From: Colocasia esculenta
Taxonomy: Eukaryota > Streptophyta > Magnoliopsida > Alismatales > Araceae
Reading direction: 5' to 3'
DNA length: 64,000 nucleotides
NCBI GenBank assembly: GCA_014218235.1
Contig: CM024766.1
Span: 67,507,207-67,571,206 of the forward strand
Part shown: positions 11,441 through 21,819 of the stretch, one piece after another
Layout: every line of letters starts with the position of its first letter
Numbering within the stretch: the stretch's first letter is position 1
The notes under the pieces: generated by a model
Told to the model about the DNA's origin: nothing
Database searches by the model: none
Seen by the model: only the letters and a program-made list of their open reading frames with translations
Program-made: the position numbers and the translations under genes

Positions 11441-14400
11441 TCAAAATTCAAACAACACAAGGAAAGAAGACTCACCAAAGAGGTACGGAAAATGCTCGCG
11501 CATCTCGTCCTCCCGCTCCCATGTCGACTCACCACCGGAGTGCCGCTGCCACGCAACACGAACTAAAGGGATTGCCTTGTTCCTCAACCTCTGAACTCGG
11601 CGATCCTCAATGTGCAACGGAAACTCTGGTACAGTCAACACTGGAGTCACCTCAGACCACTCTGCACTCTGCAGAACGTGAGACTCGTCAGCAAGATACC
11701 TCCGAAGCATCGACACGTGAAACACGTCGTGCACTGCTGCCAACTCTGACGGAAGCTCAAGTCTGTACGCCAAACCTCCGACACGCTCAATAATGGTAAA
11801 AGGCCCAATAAAGCGAGGACTCAACTTTCCACGCTTACCGAACCTCACCACTCCCTTCATAGGAGACACACGAACAAACACCTGGTCTCCTACCTGAAAC
11901 TCGAGCGGTCGTCTGCGCTGATCTGCATAACTCTTCTGCCGACTCTGAGCTGACTGAAGCCTCTGTCTCACAAGCTGAACTACCTCAACTGACTGCTGAA
12001 CCAACTCTGGCCCTGTGACAACTCGTTCGCCAACCTCGAACCAGTCAAGAGGAGTGCGACACGGTCGTCCGTACAAAGCCTCATATGGTGCCAAACCGAT
12101 ACTGGAGTGATAACTATTATTATATGCGAACTCGACCAACGGCAAGTGAGCTGTCCACGACCCCTGCCACTCCAGGCAACAAGCTCTAAGCATGTCCTCC
12201 AAAGTCTGGATAGTCCGCTCTGACTGACCGTCTGACTGAGGGTGGTAGGCGGAACTAAAAGCCAACTCTGTCCCCAAAGCTCTCTGGAAACTGCGCCAGA
12301 ACCCAGAAGTGAAGCGAGGATCCCTGTCTGACACAATAGAGATCGGCACTCCATGCAAAGGAACAATCCGCTCTATGTACAACGCGGCCAACCTACTCAC
12401 ACCCCAACTAGTCCTGACAGGCAAGAATCTGGCAGTCTTCGTCAATCTGTCCACAAGAACCCAAATGCTATCAAAACCTCCAGCTGTCCTCGGCAAACCA
12501 CAAACAAAGTCAGTCGTAACATGGTCCCACTTCCACATCGGAATCTCTAACGGCTGCACAAGTCCTCCTGGACGCTGATGTTCGGCCTTCACCTGCTGAC
12601 AGACCAAACACCTAGCAACAAAAGCCGCTATGTCTCTCTTCATCCCAGGCCACCAAAACTGACGTCTCAACCTGTGGTACATCTTGGTCGCCCCTGGATG
12701 AATAGAGTACCTGGAACCATGTGCCTCCTGCAAAACGACTCTCCTGATAGACTCCTCAACAGAAACATAGAGTCTATCTCGGAACCTGACAGTCCCGTCC
12801 TCACAAAGCTCAACCTCTGGAAGAAGCAACACACTGTGCAACTCGGGATCTGCCTGCTGAGCCTCAGCAACCTGTCTCACAACTGCGGGAGCTGCTAACA
12901 AACTGCCCAACACACACTGACTACGACTGGACGAAACTCTGAAAGACCCCTCTGTCGCAGACTGCCACAACTGCCACTCTCTAAGCATCAGATGACTCAT
13001 CTGTGCTTTCCTACTCAAGGCATCTGCAACTACATTCGCCTTTCCAGGCTTATACTCAATGCTGAAATCATAGTCCTTCAGATATTCCATCCATCGACGC
13101 TGCCTCATATTCAGATCCCTCTGAGAAAACACATATCTCAAGCTCTGGTGGTCGGTACGGACTACAAAACTCACTCCGTACAGGTAAAGACGCCAAATCC
13201 GCAAAGCAAACACCACAGCTGCAAGCTCTAGGTCGTGGGTTGGGTAACTCTCCTCGTGGGGCTTAAGCTGGCGAGACGCATAAGCCACCACTCGGCCTTG
13301 CTGCATCAAGACCGCACCCAAACCAACACCTGAAGCATCTGTGCAAACCTCAAAACCCTCCTCACCTGAAGGTAAGGCAAGAACTGGCGCCGACGTAAGC
13401 AGTCGTTTCAACTCTATGAAACTCTGCTCACACTGCTCCGACCACTCAAACGGAACTCCCTTTCTCGTCAACCGAGTCAAGGGTGCAGCAACCTGAGAAA
13501 AATCTCGAACAAACCTGCGGTAGTAACCTGCCAAACCCAGAAAGCTACGAATCTCAGACACAGATCTGGGACTCTCCCACTGCAAAACTGCCTCAACCTT
13601 CGCTGGATCCACTGAAACTCCCTCACCTGAGATCACGTGCCCCAAAAAGTGAACCTGTTGTAGCCAAAACTCACACTTACTAAGTTTGGCATACAACTGG
13701 TGCTCTCGCAAAGTCTGCAACACGATCCTCAGGTGCTCGGCGTGCTCCTCCTCCGAAGCGGAGTACACCAGAATGTCGTCAACAAACACTACGACAAACC
13801 GGTCCAAGAACTGGTGGAACACCCGGTGCATCAGATCCATGAAGGCTGCTGGAGCATTGGTGAGCCCAAACGGCATCACCAAAAACTCAAAATGTCCATA
13901 TCTGGTCCGAAAAGCAGTCCTCTCAATGTCCGAATCTCTAATCCGCAACTGATAGTAGCCCGACCTCAAGTCAATCTTCGAGAAGACACGAGCAGACTGA
14001 AGCTGATCAAAGAGATCATCAATCCTAGGCAAAGGATACCTATTCTTGATGGTCACTTGATTTAGCTTCCTATAATCGATACACAACCTCAGGCTACCAT
14101 CCTTCTTCCGGACAAACAAAACAGGTGACCCCCACGGAGAAAAGCTAGGACGGATATAGCCCTTCTCCAACAACTCCTCAAGCTGCCTCTTCAACTCCCT
14201 CAACTCTGCTGGTGCCATACGGTACGGTGCCTGAGCAAAAGGTAAAGTGCCAGGAACCAACTCTACAGTAAACTCAATCTCTCTCTCTGGTGGAAGACCA
14301 GGCAACTCTTCCGGAAAAACATCCGGAAACTCACACACTACAGGAATGTCTCCCACTCCCGAGGCAATCTGGTCAAGAGTCACTGCAGAAACTAGGAAAC

Positions 14401-14677
14401 CCTGACAACCAGAAGCAAGCAACCTCCCTGCCCTCAAAGCAGAAACTAAAAAGCGAGAAGTAAGAGGTACGATACCCTGGAAGTAGAACGCCGCTGCTCC
14501 AGGTATCCGCAAGTGCACCCTCTTCTTCTGGCAATCCATCACTGCACCATACCGCTCTAACCAGTCCATACCCAAAATCACATCATAGTCATGTAACTGC
14601 AAGGCAAAGACGGGCTGACAACAACTGATCCTGCAACTGCACAGGTACCTCCTCGAGACAGTAGGACGTAAGGACAA
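11441..14677 (-). CDS. Gypsy-1 pol: RT, RNase H, integrase, chromodomain-like tail
   Basis: Uninterrupted 1,078-codon frame, the best preserved coding region in the window. End of protease (LHDYDVILGMDWL, residues 28-40); RT (about 150-350) with KIDLRSGY, MPFGLTNAP and active site FVDDIL (298-303); RNase H (about 440-560) with TDASG, RTDHQS and ADALSR; integrase zinc finger H-H-C-C (about 653-692); integrase core with D723 (TTDF), D783 region (VSDRDPRF) and E820 (QSERT); C-terminal chromodomain-like segment (about 1020-1067; IEDRRVQRLRNKAIPLVRV, TWERE). The first 25 or so residues are probably out of frame: the true gag-pol frame enters after a shift near 14620. Known role of the family: copying and integrating the element. 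Confidence 0.95.
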   Translation of the reverse strand: MSLRPTVSRRYLCSCRISCCQPVFALQLHDYDVILGMDWLERYGAVMDCQKKRVHLRIPGAAAFYFQGIVPLTSRFLVSALRAGRLLASGCQGFLVSAVTLDQIASGVGDIPVVCEFPDVFPEELPGLPPEREIEFTVELVPGTLPFAQAPYRMAPAELRELKRQLEELLEKGYIRPSFSPWGSPVLFVRKKDGSLRLCIDYRKLNQVTIKNRYPLPRIDDLFDQLQSARVFSKIDLRSGYYQLRIRDSDIERTAFRTRYGHFEFLVMPFGLTNAPAAFMDLMHRVFHQFLDRFVVVFVDDILVYSASEEEHAEHLRIVLQTLREHQLYAKLSKCEFWLQQVHFLGHVISGEGVSVDPAKVEAVLQWESPRSVSEIRSFLGLAGYYRRFVRDFSQVAAPLTRLTRKGVPFEWSEQCEQSFIELKRLLTSAPVLALPSGEEGFEVCTDASGVGLGAVLMQQGRVVAYASRQLKPHEESYPTHDLELAAVVFALRIWRLYLYGVSFVVRTDHQSLRYVFSQRDLNMRQRRWMEYLKDYDFSIEYKPGKANVVADALSRKAQMSHLMLREWQLWQSATEGSFRVSSSRSQCVLGSLLAAPAVVRQVAEAQQADPELHSVLLLPEVELCEDGTVRFRDRLYVSVEESIRRVVLQEAHGSRYSIHPGATKMYHRLRRQFWWPGMKRDIAAFVARCLVCQQVKAEHQRPGGLVQPLEIPMWKWDHVTTDFVCGLPRTAGGFDSIWVLVDRLTKTARFLPVRTSWGVSRLAALYIERIVPLHGVPISIVSDRDPRFTSGFWRSFQRALGTELAFSSAYHPQSDGQSERTIQTLEDMLRACCLEWQGSWTAHLPLVEFAYNNSYHSSIGLAPYEALYGRPCRTPLDWFEVGERVVTGPELVQQSVEVVQLVRQRLQSAQSRQKSYADQRRRPLEFQVGDQVFVRVSPMKGVVRFGKRGKLSPRFIGPFTIIERVGGLAYRLELPSELAAVHDVFHVSMLRRYLADESHVLQSAEWSEVTPVLTVPEFPLHIEDRRVQRLRNKAIPLVRVAWQRHSGGESTWEREDEMREHFPYLFGESSFLVLFEF

Positions 14678-15008
14678 AGTCCCCCGTCGGCAACTCTACT
14701 GCCAACTCAACAGACTCTCCCGAACTCAACTCTCCAAGGGAGTCTAAAAAGTCCTCAGACACAAAAGAGTGAGAGGCACCGGAATCAAACAAGACTCTAG
14801 CTGCATAACCAAAAACTGAAACAGTACCTTCCACCAGGTGAGCTGCCTCCGCGTCTGCACGAGTCAAGTGGGTAACACGACCTCTACCTCTCGACCCACC
14901 AGAACCTCCGGTCTGCTGACGCTGCTGCACTGGTGCCTGCTGCTGCTGCTGCTGCACTCGGGCTGTGACTGGGTCTGCTGCTGCGGCACACGAGGTAACA
15001 AAGGACAA
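14589..15008 (-). pseudogene. Gypsy-1 protease segment, shifted frame
   Basis: Reading frame between gag and pol with the aspartic protease active site VLFDSGASHSFVS. It lies one frame away from both gag and pol, which share a frame. The switches are near the CTG/CAG tract (about 14936-14955) and near 14620, where the protease continues in the pol frame as PVFALQLHDYDV. Two compensating small indels explain this; in related elements gag-pol is normally one frame. Slippage in the triplet tract, real or a sequencing error, is the likely cause of the first. Confidence 0.82.
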
Positions 15009-16075
15009 TCTCGCGCCATATGACCCATCTGGTCACACCGGTAACACTGCCCAGCAAAAGTACGTTGTACCTGCTGCGAAGGCTGACCTGTCGGCTGCTG
15101 AACACTCCCAACCGACTGCTGCCTCTGCTCTGCCTGCCTCCTATCACGCCGAAACTTCCTCCGAGATCCTGACTTCGCCGACGTCCCAGTAGAAGTGGAC
15201 GCGTAGGAAGTCGTAGTCCTCGGGGTCGTCTGCACACTACCCTGCTGCTGGCGAGGCTGAGAAGGAACTACCTGCGTCTGAACCTCTGCACTCCGAGCAC
15301 GAGTCCGCAAGGTGTCTGCCTCCAACGCTGCCGCTGTCTGATAGGCCGCATCCAAGTCTGTGACACGAGCAACTATCAGCGCCTGCCTGAGCTCTGGCCT
15401 CAAGCCTCTCACGAACTGCTGAGTCCTCAAACCCTCATCTCCCATAATCTGCGGAGCATAACGCCCTAACTCCACAAATCTAGCCCTGTACTGCACCACA
15501 GTAGAGTCCCTCTGCTGCAAGTCCAAAAACTGGTACAACCTCTCCGTCCGGACGTAAGTAGGACAGAAGGCTCTCTCAAAAGAAACAACAAACTCCTGCC
15601 ACGGAATCTGCCTAAGTGGACGAGACTGAAAAGTAGTCTCCCACTCAGCGGACCACCAAGTCAACGCCTGCGCCTGCAACTGGTAACTGGCTAGCAGCAC
15701 TCGCTCCTCTGGAACACACTCCATGGAACGAAAAGTCCGCTCCACTGCATCTAACCATGCTCGCGCTACATCTGGATCAGGCTGGCCCAAAAACTGAGGA
15801 GGCTGAAACTGCAAGAACTCCCTCAACACCCTCCCAGTACCACCCTGGGGTACCGGCGCGTCACGGTGCTGAGCAACAAACTGAGCCATCCCCTCAAGAA
15901 AATGAGTCATGTCTAATCCCTGAGCTACCTGAGGTGGAGGTGGCGGCGGCGGAACAATACCACTATGTGCGTCCTGTGGCAAAGGCTGCGTCTGCTGAGG
16001 TGGCGGAGCATCTCCAACCTCCGGACGAGTCGCCTGCTCGGCTACTCCCTCTCTAGGACGTCGCCTAGGCGCCAT
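14864..16075 (-). CDS. Gypsy-1 gag
   Basis: Capsid/nucleocapsid protein. The frame is open from 16168, but I prefer the start at 16075 (MAPRRRP), which gives a normal gag opening after a leader. Pro/Gln-rich N-terminus; retrotransposon gag domain (about residues 70-240; ARAWLDAVERTF, ALTWWSAEW, FERAFCPTY, RFVELGRYAPQI); Gln-rich linker; CCHC zinc knuckle CYRCDQMGHMARDCP; then a CAG-encoded Gln tract where the frame shifts. The last residues before the stop are therefore likely off-frame. Uninterrupted, unlike gag of Gypsy-2, which has candidate introns. Confidence 0.92.
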   Translation of the reverse strand: MAPRRRPREGVAEQATRPEVGDAPPPQQTQPLPQDAHSGIVPPPPPPPQVAQGLDMTHFLEGMAQFVAQHRDAPVPQGGTGRVLREFLQFQPPQFLGQPDPDVARAWLDAVERTFRSMECVPEERVLLASYQLQAQALTWWSAEWETTFQSRPLRQIPWQEFVVSFERAFCPTYVRTERLYQFLDLQQRDSTVVQYRARFVELGRYAPQIMGDEGLRTQQFVRGLRPELRQALIVARVTDLDAAYQTAAALEADTLRTRARSAEVQTQVVPSQPRQQQGSVQTTPRTTTSYASTSTGTSAKSGSRRKFRRDRRQAEQRQQSVGSVQQPTGQPSQQVQRTFAGQCYRCDQMGHMARDCPLLPRVPQQQTQSQPECSSSSSRHQCSSVSRPEVLVGREVEVVLPT

Positions 16076-16205
16076 AGAACTACACACAGAACAAAATACA
16101 CACATAAATACACTAACTAACTCCGGGCTACATAGCTGCACTGTACTCTTTAGACTCTGAGTTAACATGATGGGTATTTCCTTATATATATCTCATCAGA
16201 CCAGG

Positions 16206-16216
16206 CTCTGATACCA
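16206..16216 (-). other. Primer binding site of Gypsy-1
   Basis: Minus-strand TGGTATCAGAG, complementary to the 3' end of initiator tRNA-Met, 3 nt from the 5' LTR. Confidence 0.92.
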
Positions 16217-16219
16217 AAC

Positions 16220-18071
16220 TGTAACGACCCAGAACCCATTACCAGTAACAACCAGTAACCCGAATTCTGACCCGCTAACCCACGAGACAAGCTCGGAAGG
16301 GTAGGAAGTTAAGAGTCCGAGGAGACTATATGTAAGAAGATACACACCATGCAAAGCAGTAAAATTCCACTATATGAACATATCATATACAACCTCAGAG
16401 TCTGAGACAAAGTACAGAGTACAGAAGTACAACAAAAAGGTACAACTCACTGCAGCTAGGGAGCACCAACACCGGAGTGGCTAGACTCGCCTGGAACGGG
16501 AGTCGACGAAGACCCACCTGAAAGGGAGGGAGTGAGTCTCAAGAAAAGAGACCCAGTAGGGAAAAGTAACCCCACCGGCAACTAAACTAAAGTGCGGAAA
16601 GTAAAAACTGAAAGTAAGTACACGTCGCACCACAACACAAAACTGTAAACCACGCGGCTCAGTAACACACACTCACACACACAGCAAGTAGGACTCAGCT
16701 AGGGTCTGTGGCTCGGCGTCCCGTCACCACAGAGGCTCTCAACCCCAGCCACGTGTGCACACTACAGACGCTCTCTCTCGCGTCTGGTCCACGACCGGTT
16801 TTTCCCCTACGCTTGACCCTAGCGGTAGAGAAGGGGCTCCACGGAGACCGGCTCAAAACCACCAAAAGGAGTACGCACAGGACAGAGTCGCACTCGATGT
16901 CCCGGCTCACTAGCGGAGGACAACCACACGCTAGTCGTCTAGACGGAGTCGCACCCACGCCTAGGTAACACAACAGAAACGGGTACACGGTAACGCAACG
17001 CGCGTACAACAGACGGAACACACTCAACGTCTGAAACCCCGTACAGTAGTAAACACCTCGTGCCACAAACAACTACTCTTATGCACAGGCGGAGTCACAC
17101 TCTAAGCCTGGCCCACTTGTGCTATTAGGGCGGACATCACATGTCAATCGCCTCTAATCACACAGCTTAAGTCTGCTGGGAGACATGATATAAACGGCCT
17201 GATCGATTGCCGCCAATATAGGGTAAACGACAACCCCTATGCCGCCAACAATAACTAAACGGCAATCGACCTTGTCGTTTAACTCATCCCTGAAGATCTC
17301 AACGTCAACAGATGTGGACGTTGATATCTTCAGTCCCCCATACCCAGAACTGAACCGAATCAGTCCCAATGGGCAGAAACACTTAACTAAACTCTGACTG
17401 ATGGAGGGAAACACTTCCTCTCATCAATCTACACTACCAGAATATCATAATTAGACAATCTAACACCTAGATTATCCAAACCACCCTCAATTCCGGCATG
17501 ATATAACCCAAACCCTAAACCATGATTTGCACATCAATTAAGTTAATTGGACATGCTGGTTTGCTGGGGAAGGTTATAGGGGTTAAGTCCCTACCTCAGA
17601 ACGCTTAATCAATCCCCAAACAGCCACCAATCGCGTGCCGGATCTCCCCGAAGACTCCGCACGAATCACGCCAAAACCTTGCATTTCCCGCCCGATCTAG
17701 CAACGCCACACGATCCAGGGGCTTCCCACGAGCTCAAATCACCCAACAGAAGCTACAGGAATCAAGAAAGGCTAAGGTGGAAGGAAGGAGAGGAAAGGAG
17801 AAGAAGAAGCTCTGCTCTCGGGCTGCCCTATTTCAACAGGACTGGTTAGTCGACGTCCACATCTGTGGTCGCCAACTGAACCGCCAACAGACTGACGTCC
17901 AGATCCCATGTCGTTGAGTTCAAGCTCAGACGTCCACATCGCTGGACGCTGACTCTGACTCAACGGCAAGCCCTGGCCGTCAACCCCAAGTCAACGACAA
18001 TGGTCTTGTCGTCGACCACACAGAACCACTACAGACCCAATAAGGATCCAATAAGAACCCGAGACCTTACA
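16220..18071 (-). repeat. Gypsy-1 5' LTR (1852 bp)
   Basis: Near-identical to 9562-11413: about 13 substitutions, one 2-bp deletion and one 2-bp insertion, giving equal length. Ends GACCTTACA next to TSD TCCTC. The hairpin is repeated at about 17293-17332. Confidence 0.96.
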
Positions 18072-18076
18072 TCCTC
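18072..18076. repeat. Target site duplication of Gypsy-1 (TCCTC)
   Basis: Identical to 9557-9561. Removing the element and one copy rejoins the Copia-1 extra ORF in frame. Confidence 0.95.
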
Positions 18077-18331
18077 TGTCTTCAGACATACATAGAATGC
18101 CTTCACTGGGTCAGGATAACTTACTTCTAAGAAGGTGGCCATCTTCGTCCACTTCAATCTGTCCAAAGCTGCAGTCATGCTGCCCATGCCATTCTTCTGC
18201 AAATCTACCACATCTACAGCCTTATGTCAGCACAGCTTGGTCTTTACTGACGTGAACCTTTCCTGCTACTTTGCTGTGAGAAATGCAGCTCTATAGCCCC
18301 CGACGCTGCCGAAAACACCAGAAGAGGCCAT
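18072..18331 (-). pseudogene. Copia-1 extra ORF, N-terminal part
   Basis: Starts at ATG 18331 (MASSGVFGSVGG) and reads about 86 codons to the Gypsy-1 insertion, with in-frame TAG 18266 and TGA 18227. Across the insertion the frame joins exactly to 9556 (reading CLKTEEDGTLTSMVKGTQ). The segment has LKWTKMATFLEVSYPDPV, typical of the start of this plant transposon protein domain, where a leading helix and a 'YP..V..F' motif are common. See 5959-9561 for the rest. Confidence 0.78.
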
Positions 18332-18742
18332 GGAATTGAACGGGAAGGGTTTCTAGAGAACTGAGAAGAGGTTTAGAATAGAAGCCCTCAAGAAATATCT
18401 GGCGGGAAGCAGTTGGAAGCTTGAAATCTCAGGGAGTCGATGCCGGAGTCAATAGGGTATCGCCTCAGGCAAAAGGAAGAAGATGATGAAGGAATGCGAA
18501 TCGTTGCCATACAGATTTCAAGATTTTAAAATTTTAAAAAAAATGACCTTTAGAATTTTGAGGCGCCATGATGGCAGAAAACGACAAAATGACTAGTTCG
18601 ATAGGAATAAACTCTTATAAAATAATGAACCGTCACGAAAATTTAAAAGGATAGGCAATAATTGGAATTTTGCTCAAATTTTGGGAGGAAAAATAATTTA
18701 AATTCTGAAAATTAATATTTTAGTTTTAAACAGATAATTCTT
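18332..18742 (-). other. Spacer between Copia-1 pol and extra ORF
   Basis: About 410 bp, AT-rich in the middle (runs of T and A near 18530-18545), with no ORF or clear signal. It may hold the leader of a subgenomic or spliced transcript for the extra ORF; nothing in the sequence proves this. Confidence 0.5.
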
Positions 18743-21005
18743 TCACAATTTACACATGCCTAATTCCCTTCTAGGAGAAGTAAATCTCTCTTCAGATAAG
18801 GCCTTTGTGAAGATATCTGCTAACTGATTGTTTGTATCAATAAATGAAATATCTATGTTGCCATTTGCTACATGATCACGAATGAAATGATATCTAACCT
18901 CAATGTGTTTAGTCCTTGAGTGCTGTACTAGATTCTTGGTTAGATTTATAGCACGGGTGTTGTCGCATAACAATGGAATTGTCTTGATATGTAGCCCATA
19001 ATCCTCAAGTTGTTGCTTGATCCATAGGAGTTGTGTACAGCAACTTCCAGCAGCTACGTACTCAACTTCAGCTGTTGACAGAGCTACTGAATGTTGTTTC
19101 TTTTAGGACCATGATATTAGACAACCTGCAAGGAATTGACAACAACCACGGGTGCTTTTTCTGTCTATTTTGCATCCAGCGTAGTCAGCATCAGAGTATC
19201 CTACTAAATTAGTTTCACATGATTTTGGATATCACAGACCTAAGTCATGAGTTCTAGTTAAATATCTAAAAATTCTTTTAACGGAAATTAAATGAGACTC
19301 TCTAGGGTCTGCCTGATACCTAGCACACATGCATACACTAAATAGAATATCGGGTCTACTGGCTGTTAAGTATAGTAATGAGCCTATCATACCTCTGTAG
19401 ACTCTTTGATCTACTTTCTTACCATCCTTGTCATTGTCCAATCTTGTTGAGGTGCTCATTGGTGTTGACAGTGGCTTGGCGCTTTCAAATCCAAACTTTT
19501 TTAAGAGTTCCTTGGTGTACTTGGCTTGAAAGATATGAGTCCCTTCCTTTCCTTGTTTGATTTGCAATCCAAGGAAGTAGTTAAGCTCCCCCATCATGCT
19601 CATCTCGAATTCTCCCTGCATTAGCTTTTCAAAATACTTGCAAAGAGATTCATCAGTGGACCCAAATATGATATCATCAACATATATTTGAACAAGCAAG
19701 ATATGTTTGACTTTAGACTTAACAAATAATGTACTATCTACTTGACCTCTATTAAAACCATAATCTAATAGAAATGCACTTAATCGTTCATACCATGCTC
19801 TAGGTGCTTGTTTCAAACCATATAATACTTTGTGTAATCTAAATACATGATTCGGAAAATCAATGTCAACAAAACCTGGAGGTTGTTCTACATATACTTC
19901 CTCCTTGATAAAACCATTTAGAAAAGCAGACTTTACATCCATTTGAAATAATTTCAAATCTAATGCTGAAGCATATGCAAGCAAAATCCTAATTGCCTCA
20001 AGTCTAGCTACAGGTGCATAGGTTTCATCGAAATTCATGCCTTCCTCTTGGGAATAGCCTTGAGCTACCAATCTGGCCTTGTTTCTTATGATCACACCAG
20101 TTTCGTCCAATTTATTTCTGAACACCCATTTGGTGCCAATAACTGGATGATCTGATGATCTAGGAACAAGTGACCATACATGGTTTCTCTTGAACTGATT
20201 CAGCTCATCTTGCATGGCTAAAATCCAAGATTCATCAGTAAGAGCTTCATTGACTGTCCTAGGCTCTATTTGTGAAACAAATGCTAAGTAATCACATGGA
20301 ATTACATTGCCTCTTGTTCTTACCCCTACAGATGGATCACCAATGATATTCACAGGTGGGTGATCTTTCTTATATCTCCATTCATTTGGAAGATTTTCAT
20401 GTGAAATGTCCTTTTGTTGCAGGTATTCCAGAGGTGGATCTTCGTTGTCCTCAATTGATGTGTTCTTTAGTTTCTTGGACAATTCATCTGTTTCATCAAT
20501 ATCATTATCGACTTCCTTTCTCAAGAAAGGGTTAGTTTCATCAAAAATAATATGTACTGATTGTTCTATTAACAAAGTACGCTTATTAAATACTCTATAT
20601 CCTTTGGGTTTAGAAGCATACCCCATGAATATACCTTCATCTGATTTTGCATCTAGCTTACCAATGTCCCTTTTTCCGTTGTTGTGGATGAAGCATGGAC
20701 ATCCAAACGTCCTGAAGTGACTAATCTTTGGCTTCTTTCCCTTGTACAGTTCATATGTTGTCTTCTTCAGAATCGACCTGATCATCACCCGGTTGATTAT
20801 GTAACAAGCTGTGTTAACTGCTTTAGCCCAAAAGTACCTTGGCAGATCATATTCTGACAACATTATTCTTGCCATATCCAGTAGGGTTCTATTCTTCCTC
20901 TTAGAACCTCCATTTTGCTGTGGTGCCCTTGGTGCTGAGAAATTGTGCTCTATTCCTTTGTCATCACAGAATTTGGCAAATTTTTCATTCTGGAACTCTC
21001 CTCTA
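18743..21005 (-). pseudogene. Copia-1 pol: integrase C-terminus, RT, RNase H
   Basis: One frame on the minus strand. Integrase end (RTLLDMARIMLSEYDLP), then RT with KARLVAQGYSQEEG, FQMDVKSAFLNG, VLYGLKQAPRAWYERL and the active site YVDDIIFGS (about 19660-19690), then RNase H with YSDADYAGC, STAEVEYVAAG and ADIFTKAL. Broken by TGA at 19232 (probably from the Trp codon before YPKS) and TAA at 19103 (in the SWS.KKQ motif). Joined to the upstream integrase by a one-base shift near 21005. Known role: reverse transcription and integration. Confidence 0.93.
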
Positions 21006-21819
21006 GATCTGATCGGATTCCAATAATACTGTAGTTCTTGTCTTTCTGTACCTTTTTACTGAAACTTACGAAACTTTCAAATGTATCATCTTTGTGTTCT
21101 AGAAAGGACACCCATGTGAATCTTGAATAATCATCTACTATAACGAATCCAAAATTCCTTCCTCCAAGACTTGTGGTCCTCATTGGCCCATGTAAATCCA
21201 TATGAAGGAGTTCTAAGGGTTTAGAGGTTGTTACCACAGACTTTGAATTGAAAGATGACTTGGTGTACTTTCCTTTTGCACATGGTCCACAGACACCGTC
21301 CATTCTTGTGCTGACCTTTGGTAGACCTTCCACCAGGCTTCTCTTGATCAGCTTTCTCATGCCATCCAAACTGCAGTGGCCCAATCTTCTATGCCATAGC
21401 TCAGTTGACTTCTCCTTACTTGCTGCTAAACAGATATCCTGATCCTTTAATTCTTCTAGGTAAAGCACGTACATATTCTTTTCTTTGTTAGCTTCGAAAA
21501 TCACTGCTCCGTCCTTTATGATGCTGCACTTAGACTCTTAGAATCTGATTTGATGTCCTCTGTCACATAGCTGGCTTATGCTGATTAGGTTGTGCTTCAG
21601 ACCTTTTACGCATAGTACATCCTCAATAAACATTTTCTCTTTATTGCCAACAGATCCACATCCTATCACTGTTCCTTTTCCATTATCTCCATATGTCACT
21701 GTGCCTTCTTCAGCTTCGAGGTGAGAGAACAGCTTTCTATTACCTGACATATGCCTTGAGCATCCACTATCCAAATACCATTTGGATGCTCGAAGGTTTC
21801 CCTGAAATGAAAACATCAA
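21005..21819 (-). pseudogene. Copia-1 pol: protease and integrase N-terminal/core
   Basis: Aspartic protease with WYLDSGCSRHMSG (about 21785), then GAG-pre-integrase (LWHRRLGHCS), zinc-finger CGPCAKGK and integrase core (LLHMDLHGPM, FVIVDDYSRFTWV). A TAA at 21538 separates protease from integrase in the same frame. Near 21005 one base is missing in the GIRSD...GEFQNEKF catalytic stretch. The frame differs from that of gag. Confidence 0.91.

Larger units (their letters stand above)
9562..18071 (-). mobile_element. Gypsy-1: young chromovirus-type Ty3/Gypsy element
   Basis: Complete 8,510-bp minus-strand element inserted in the Copia-1 extra ORF. LTRs are 1852 bp each; TSD TCCTC at 9557-9561 and 18072-18076 is perfect. 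Order on the minus strand: LTR, PBS, gag, protease, RT, RNase H, integrase with chromodomain-like tail, PPT, LTR. The two LTRs differ at about 13 sites plus two 2-bp indels (about 0.7%). Lineage looks Tekay/Del-like from the C-terminal IPLVRVAW and TWERE motifs; not proven. Confidence 0.96.

Noticed and set aside
13483..14065. Plus-strand ORFs opposite Gypsy-1 RT
   Set aside because: Antisense of a well-conserved RT; compositional shadows.
11441..14677. Endogenous pararetrovirus instead of Gypsy
   Set aside because: LTRs, TSD, integrase and chromodomain-like tail are present; no movement protein or viral coat gene.
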